The position numbers and the translations under genes were made by a program. 64,000 nucleotides of DNA from JBBCJT01 sp037190665. Lineage in GTDB: Bacteria > Pseudomonadota > Alphaproteobacteria > Acetobacterales > Acetobacteraceae. The DNA is taken from the NCBI GenBank assembly GCA_037190665.1, contig JBBCJT010000027.1:113348-177347 (forward strand), written 5' to 3'. Each line of letters opens with the position of its first letter. Within the stretch, counting starts at the first letter, position 1. The notes below the pieces were generated by a model, which did no database searches, had not been told where the DNA came from, and saw nothing but the letters and a program-made list of their open reading frames with translations. Positions 59,636-64,000 of the stretch are shown here, in pieces.

Positions 59636-60422
59636 ATACGACCGCCAACCGCGCGCAGATCGCCTCCGCGGCGTGGATGACGATGCGCGACAGCGGTTCG
59701 ATTTCCGCCGCGGGCAGCTTCCACGCCGGCCCGCTGATGCTGATCGCGGCGAAGACGCGGCCGGCGGCATCGCGGATCGGCGCGCCGATGCAGCGCACGC
59801 CCGGCTGGTGTTCGCCCTCGTCCACCGAGAAGCCCTGGCCGCGGACGCGGGCGAGTTCGGCACGCAGCGCGTCCGGGCTGGTGATCGTCGCCTCGGTGTA
59901 GCGGCGCAGTCCGGCGGCGATGGCGCGGTCCACCACCGCCTCGGGCTGGAAGGCGAGGATCGCCTTGCCGACGCCCGTGCAGTGCACCGGCGCGTTTTCG
60001 ATATGCGTCAGTGCGATCGCGGTATCGGTGGGGTCGGCGCGATGGATGACCACGGCCTGCCTGCCGTCGAACACCGCCATGTGCACGGTCTGCCCGCTGA
60101 CCCGGCCAAGCTGCTCGGCGTGATGCCGCGCTTCGCGGTGCAGGTCGAGGTTGGACAGCACGATGGAGCCGAACTCGAACAGCTTCAGCCCCAGCCGATA
60201 ACGCTCCCGCACATGATCCTGGTCGAGCAGCCCGACCTCCCGCATGGAGGCGAGCAGCCGGTGCGTGGTCGAGCGCGGCAGGGCCGTCCGCTCGCAGATC
60301 TCGGCGAGCGAAAGGCTGCGGTCGCCCGCGGAGAAACACTCCAGGATGCGCGCCACCTTGGCGAGCGACTTGAGCGTGTCATCCGACCCGCGCCGTGCGG
60401 GCGGCGGAACCTGGCCATCCAT
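59634..60422 (-). CDS. IclR-family transcriptional regulator
   Basis: A 262-residue regulator. N-terminal winged helix (LKSLAKVARILECFSAGDRS, SLAEICERTALPRSTTHRLL) and a C-terminal effector domain (VHCTGVGKAILAFQPEAVVD, GIRD... type GAPIRDAAGRVFAAISISG). ATG 60422 was chosen; a TTG at 60458 is also open. It is divergent from tctCBA and co-directional with the aldolase, so it probably controls uptake and breakdown of one carboxylate. An inverted repeat lies in the shared promoter region. Confidence 0.9.
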   Translation of the reverse strand: MDGQVPPPARRGSDDTLKSLAKVARILECFSAGDRSLSLAEICERTALPRSTTHRLLASMREVGLLDQDHVRERYRLGLKLFEFGSIVLSNLDLHREARHHAEQLGRVSGQTVHMAVFDGRQAVVIHRADPTDTAIALTHIENAPVHCTGVGKAILAFQPEAVVDRAIAAGLRRYTEATITSPDALRAELARVRGQGFSVDEGEHQPGVRCIGAPIRDAAGRVFAAISISGPAWKLPAAEIEPLSRIVIHAAEAICARLAVV

Positions 60423-60468
60423 GAAGCTGCGTTTCTCCCGCACGCGCCGCGTTGACAAGAGCGGCCAG

Positions 60469-60493
60469 TCTTATCCTAATATCCGGGATAAGA
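60469..60493. promoter_or_regulatory. Candidate IclR operator
   Basis: A perfect 8-bp inverted repeat TCTTATCC (60469-60476) and GGATAAGA (60486-60493) with a 9-base centre TAATATCCG, midway between the divergent IclR and tctC starts. Its position suits control of both directions. Confidence 0.6.
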
Positions 60494-60557
60494 GTCTGCA
60501 ATCCGAGACGACAGGGCTCGGATGCCGCGGACCGGACAGGTGGGGAAGGGAACGACC

Positions 60558-61541
60558 ATGGCTCTCACGCGCCGCACGCTCGCGCGCTCCGCGCTCATCG
60601 CCTCGGCCGCGGGCCCGCTCGCCCGCCCGTCCTTCGCGCAGGGGAATTTCCCCCAGCGCGACATCACGCTGATCGTGCCCTGGGCGGCTGGCGGCGGCAC
60701 CGATGCGCTGGCCCGCACGCTGACCAAGAACGCCCGCGAGCACATCGGCGTGGGCGTCACGGTGGTGAACCGTACCGGCGGGACCGGCGTGGTCGGCATG
60801 CAGGCGGCCGCCACCGCGCGGGCGGACGGCTACACGCTCGGCCTCATCACCTTCCACCTGTCGGGCTATCGGCTGACCGGCGTCAGCACGCTGTCCTTCC
60901 GCGAGTTCGAGCCGCTGATGCTGCTCAACCGCTCGCCCACCGGTTTCCTCGTCAAGGCGGACTCGCCCTACAAGACGATGAAGGAGCTGGTGGACTACGC
61001 GCGCGCCAATCCGGGCAAGGTCACGGTTGCGACCTCCGGTGCGGGCGCGGTGCCGCATCTGGCGACCACGCTGCTCGCCAAGCAGCTCGGCATCCAGGTC
61101 ACCTTCGTACCGTTCGACGGCGGCGCGCCCGCGCGCACCGCGGTGCTGGGCGGGCACGTGACGCTGCTGGTGGTCAATTCGGAGGAGGCATTGCAGTTCG
61201 AGCGCAGCGGCCAGCTCCGCTTCCTCGCGCTGAACAGCGCCGAGCGCCATTCCTCCTTCCCCAACGTGCCGACCATCGCGGAGGCGGGCTTCCCGCAGCA
61301 GACCATGCTGCTCGACTGGCGCGGCCTCGCCGCCCCGAAGGGCACGCCCGCGCCGGTGGTCGCCGCGCTGATCGCGGGCTTCCGCAAGATGGCGCAGGAC
61401 CCCGACTACGTGCGGCTGATGGACGAGATGGCGCTGCCGCGCGCCAACGCGGAGGGACCGGCCTTCACCGCCTTCCTGGGGGAGACCGAGCAGGCGCTGG
61501 AGCCCGCGCTCGCCGAAGCGGGCCTGCTGAAGAAGATCTGA
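60558..61541 (+). CDS. tctC: Bug/TctC-family periplasmic receptor
   Basis: A 327-residue receptor. The signal is Tat-like (TRRTLARSALIASAAG, ending near PSFAQG). Mature landmarks: RDITLIVPWAAGGGTDALAR, VVNRTGGTGVVGMQAAATAR, VTFVPFDGGAPARTAVLGGH and GLAAPKGTPAPVVAALI. It binds a carboxylate in the periplasm for the TctA/TctB permease encoded directly after it. Gene symbol reflects the conserved tctCBA order. ATG 60558 is preceded by GGGAAGGGAA. Confidence 0.93.
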   Translation: MALTRRTLARSALIASAAGPLARPSFAQGNFPQRDITLIVPWAAGGGTDALARTLTKNAREHIGVGVTVVNRTGGTGVVGMQAAATARADGYTLGLITFHLSGYRLTGVSTLSFREFEPLMLLNRSPTGFLVKADSPYKTMKELVDYARANPGKVTVATSGAGAVPHLATTLLAKQLGIQVTFVPFDGGAPARTAVLGGHVTLLVVNSEEALQFERSGQLRFLALNSAERHSSFPNVPTIAEAGFPQQTMLLDWRGLAAPKGTPAPVVAALIAGFRKMAQDPDYVRLMDEMALPRANAEGPAFTAFLGETEQALEPALAEAGLLKKI

Positions 61542-61545
61542 GCCG

Positions 61546-62013
61546 ATGCCGCTCGCGCGGCGCCCGGGCGATATCGTCGCGGGTCTGCTGCTGTGGGGGC
61601 TCGCCGCCCTGATCTGGCAGCAATCGACCACCTGGCCGGAGGCGGGCTTCGCCGGCAATCCGGTGGTGATGCCGCGCGCGCTCGCGCTCATCATGGCGGC
61701 GTGCGGGGCGGCGCTGATACTGCGCCCCCGCGTCGCGCCCGAGGCGCCGGAAGGCGGCGGCACGCCACGCCCGCTGGATGCCCTGCTGGCCGCCGTCGTG
61801 ACGGTGGGCCTCGCGCTGCTGCTGGAGACGCTGGGGCTGATCCTCGCCGGCGTCCTCTACATCGTGGTGCTGCAGCGGATCGTCGGCGCGCCGTGGAAGG
61901 TGGCGCTGCCGTTCGCGGTCGCGGTGCCGGTGGCGATCTGGCTGATCTTCGTGACCGCGCTGCACGTGCCGCTGCCGGTGGGTGAGATCTTCGAATCCTT
62001 CGGAGCCGGCTGA
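61546..62013 (+). CDS. tctB: Tripartite tricarboxylate transporter small subunit TctB
   Basis: A 155-residue membrane protein with four hydrophobic segments (IVAGLLLWGLAALIWQQST near the start, then VMPRALALIMAACGAALIL, AVVTVGLALLLETLGLILA and FAVAVPVAIWLIFVTALHV). Length and position between tctC and tctA are standard, in contrast to the short 84-residue TctB at 30.7 kb. It starts 4 bases after tctC. Confidence 0.92.
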   Translation: MPLARRPGDIVAGLLLWGLAALIWQQSTTWPEAGFAGNPVVMPRALALIMAACGAALILRPRVAPEAPEGGGTPRPLDALLAAVVTVGLALLLETLGLILAGVLYIVVLQRIVGAPWKVALPFAVAVPVAIWLIFVTALHVPLPVGEIFESFGAG

Positions 62014-62015
62014 AC

Positions 62016-63512
62016 ATGTTCGATCCCACGCTGTTCGCCCACGGCTTCGCCACCATCCTCAGCCCCGCGGTGCTGCCCTTCCTGCTGATCGGCTCGCTGC
62101 TCGGCATCATCGTCGGCGCGATCCCCGGCCTCACCGCGACGATGGCGATCGCGCTGCTGATCCCCTTCACCTTCGCGATGAACCCGATCGCCGGCATCGT
62201 GATGCTGCTCGCGATCTACGCGGGCGGCATCTACGCGGGGGGCATCGCGGCGATCCTGATCCGCACGCCGGGCCCACCGGCCGCGGCGGCCACGGTGCTG
62301 GACGGCTACCCGATGGCGCAGAAGGGACAGGCGGGCCGCGCGATCGGCATCGCCACCGTTTCCTCGGGCATCGGCGGGCTGTTCTCCGCGCTCGCGCTCA
62401 CGTTCTTCGCGCCGCTGCTCGCCAGCGTGGCGCTGCGCTTCTCGGCGCCGGAGTACTTCGCGCTCGCCGTGTTCGGGCTGACGGTGACGATGAGCCTGGC
62501 CGGCAACTCGCCGCTGCGTGGCTTCGTTTCGGTCCTGCTCGGTCTGTTCGTCGGCATGATCGGCATCGACCCCATCGGCGGCTTCCCGCGCATGACCTTC
62601 GGCGTTCCGGAGCTTGCCGGCGGGCTGAACTTCGTCGCGGTGATGATCGGCCTGTTCTCACTGGCCGAGGCGTTCCGGCAGGTCGAGCAGATGGGCACGC
62701 TGCCGCCGGTGCCGCCCGCGGTACGCAACGTGATCCCGCGCCTGCGCGAGATCCTGGGCATGTGGAAGATCTACGTCCGCTCCTGCATCTACGGGCTGAT
62801 CGTGGGCGTCGCGCCGGGGATCGGGGCGGAGACGTCGAGCTTCCTGTCCTATGCCGAGGCGAAGCGGGCCGACCCCGACCCGTCGCGCTTCGGCAAGGGC
62901 GCGCCCGAGGGCGTGGCCGCCGCGCAATCGGCGGAGAACGGATCGACCGGCGGGGACCTGCTGCCGATGCTCACCCTCGGCGTGCCCGGCGATGCCGCGA
63001 CCGCGGTGCTGATGGGCGCGCTGACCATGCACAACCTTCAGCCCGGGCCGATGCTGTTCCAGGAACGGCCGGACCTCGTGCACCAGATCTTCGCCGGCAT
63101 GATCTCCGCCAACATCGCCTTCGTGGTGCTCGGCCTCGCGGGTGCGCGGCTGTTCGCCAGGGTGGTGCAGATCGACCGCCGCGTGCTGGTGCCCATCGTG
63201 TGCCTGCTGTCGCTGGTGGGCGCCTACGCGATCGACAACAACCCGATCGACGTGTGGGTGACGCTGGTCTTCGGCGTGATCGGCTGGCTGATGCAGCGCA
63301 ACGGCTTCCCGGTCTCGCCGCTGGTGCTCGCGGTGATCCTGGGCGGGATGATGGAATCGAACCTGCGCCGGTCGCTGATCATGGGGCTCGGCAGCCCCGC
63401 GGTGTTCCTGGACCGCCCGATCGCGCTCGCCATCCTCGTCCTGGCCGCGGTCACGCTCGTGGCGGTGCTGCGCCGCTCGCTACGGCCCCAGCCGGCGCCG
63501 GCGGAGGCCTGA
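62016..63512 (+). CDS. tctA: Tripartite tricarboxylate transporter large subunit TctA
   Basis: A 498-residue permease with about 11-12 membrane segments. GIIVGAIPGLTATMAIALLI, LAIYAGGIYAGGIAAILIRT, GAPEGVAAAQSAENGSTGGD and LLPMLTLGVPGDAATAVLMG are diagnostic. It starts 2 bases after tctB. With the IclR regulator and the aldolase it forms an uptake and breakdown unit for a carboxylate whose identity is open. Confidence 0.95.
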   Translation: MFDPTLFAHGFATILSPAVLPFLLIGSLLGIIVGAIPGLTATMAIALLIPFTFAMNPIAGIVMLLAIYAGGIYAGGIAAILIRTPGPPAAAATVLDGYPMAQKGQAGRAIGIATVSSGIGGLFSALALTFFAPLLASVALRFSAPEYFALAVFGLTVTMSLAGNSPLRGFVSVLLGLFVGMIGIDPIGGFPRMTFGVPELAGGLNFVAVMIGLFSLAEAFRQVEQMGTLPPVPPAVRNVIPRLREILGMWKIYVRSCIYGLIVGVAPGIGAETSSFLSYAEAKRADPDPSRFGKGAPEGVAAAQSAENGSTGGDLLPMLTLGVPGDAATAVLMGALTMHNLQPGPMLFQERPDLVHQIFAGMISANIAFVVLGLAGARLFARVVQIDRRVLVPIVCLLSLVGAYAIDNNPIDVWVTLVFGVIGWLMQRNGFPVSPLVLAVILGGMMESNLRRSLIMGLGSPAVFLDRPIALAILVLAAVTLVAVLRRSLRPQPAPAEA

Positions 63513-63820
63513 GGAGCGTTACCGGACGGGGGGCCGCGCGCGCTCCCTCGGCCCCCGCCCTCGAGCGCAGCCGTTCTCCCTCTCCCGCCCGGGGGGTGAG
63601 GGCCGGGGTGAGGGTGCTTCCGCCAGCGCGACGGCGCGGTTTCGCGTCCGGCCACATCCCCCTCACCCTCCCGCGCAAGCGCGGGCCCCTCCCTCTCCCG
63701 CAGTGCGGGAGAGGGGAACATGGCGTGACGCCTTGCCTTGACCCATCGGGAGAACTCCCCTGCTCCGCCGGAATCGGGGGCGAGGGGCGGGCTTGCGCCA
63801 GGCCTCGCGGCGGCCGATAT
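63513..63820. repeat. REP-like cluster between tctA and the SRP RNA gene
   Basis: Contains an imperfect family-A palindrome at 63578-63599, a linker GCTTCCGCCAGCGCGACGGC shared with 43.25 kb, a small hairpin CCCGCGC/GCGCGGG at 63670-63685, and a good family-A palindrome at 63691-63715. I see no gene in this 308-base gap. Confidence 0.7.
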
Positions 63821-63928
63821 GGGGTGCGGGAGGCCGGTTGCGGACGGGCGCCTCGCCAACCCGGTCAGGTCCGGAAGGAAGCAGCCGCAACGAGTTTCCG
63901 CCCGGGTCGTGGACCGGTCTTCCACCCT
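63821..63928 (+). ncRNA. ffs: Signal recognition particle RNA (small SRP RNA)
   Basis: The apical part ACCCGGTCAGGTCCGGAAGG followed by AAGCAGCCGCAACGAGT is the signature of bacterial SRP RNA helix 8, where Ffh binds; the 5' end GGGTGCGGGAGGCCGGTT pairs with GACCGGTCTTCCACCC at the 3' end. Boundaries are set by that pairing and may be off by a few bases. Its protein partner ffh is at 31.3 kb. The remaining 72 bases of the window show no gene; in related bacteria dnaX often follows. Confidence 0.93.
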
Positions 63929-64000
63929 AGCCGCTGGCAAGGGTGGTTCTGTTTTAGGCCCTCAGACGCCGGGCGGGCGCGTCCGCGCCCTTGGCTCGCC

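Overview
The window is chromosomal DNA of a very GC-rich alphaproteobacterium. The core block thrS-infC ... ffh-rpsP-rimM-trmD-rplS-leuC-leuD-(hairpin)-leuB, the many Bug/TctC-type carboxylate receptors, a small SRP RNA with GGAAG-type apical loop, and CCCTCTCCCGC-type extragenic palindromes fit the Rhodospirillales, most likely Acetobacteraceae (Roseomonas-like). This placement is inference from gene order and repeat style, not from a marker alignment. No rRNA, CRISPR array, prophage or transposase gene was seen.

Layout. 1-9.7 kb: a 5'-cut Bug receptor with diaminopropionate ammonia-lyase, two small envelope-type proteins, a ybaK-moeB-dsrE operon (minus strand), a beta-helix protein with duplicated carbohydrate-binding modules, a class III aminotransferase, an orphan amino-acid binding protein and DoxX. 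9.8-18.8 kb: ZapE/AFG1 ATPase, an FkbM methyltransferase, a FecB/FecC/FecE-type ABC importer that I infer carries molybdate or tungstate, a GarD/UxaA-type dehydratase, a DUF4157 protein with two HExxH motifs, and a TPR protein. 18.8-25.4 kb: NAD-dependent epimerase, alpha/beta hydrolase plus penicillin acylase, and two coupled glycosyltransferases. 25.4-38.2 kb: housekeeping genes for translation, the signal recognition particle and leucine synthesis, interrupted by an unrecognised 376-residue protein and a tctB-tctA pair, and ending at tRNA-Arg(ACG).

38.4-64 kb is accessory: a LysR regulator divergent from a membrane protein; a Zn/Cd/Pb P-type ATPase with its MerR regulator and a textbook MerR operator; about 0.9 kb of repeats; then a candidate amine-catabolism island (EutQ-like cupin, iron-sulfur flavin oxidoreductase, a GlxA-type regulator broken by one in-frame TAG, and a complete polyamine-type ABC importer). 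Next come a ModE-type regulator without a molybdate-binding domain, a GNAT acetyltransferase and an orphan modA, two MFS transporters, an SDR and a polysaccharide deacetylase. A 253-bp palindrome separates these from a DapA-family aldolase and an IclR regulator divergent from a complete tctC-tctB-tctA transporter. The window closes on the SRP RNA gene.

How the parts connect. The clearest cross-window link is regulatory: GATATC-N6-GATATC-type elements sit just upstream of both the FecB-type importer (12.0 kb) and modA (53.0 kb), with a ModE-type DNA-binding protein encoded 0.8 kb before modA. The SRP protein (ffh) and SRP RNA are both here, 31 kb apart. infC appears to start at AUA behind a good ribosome binding site. 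Two or three families of extragenic palindromes are scattered through the window, and one has extended the 3' end of rimM.
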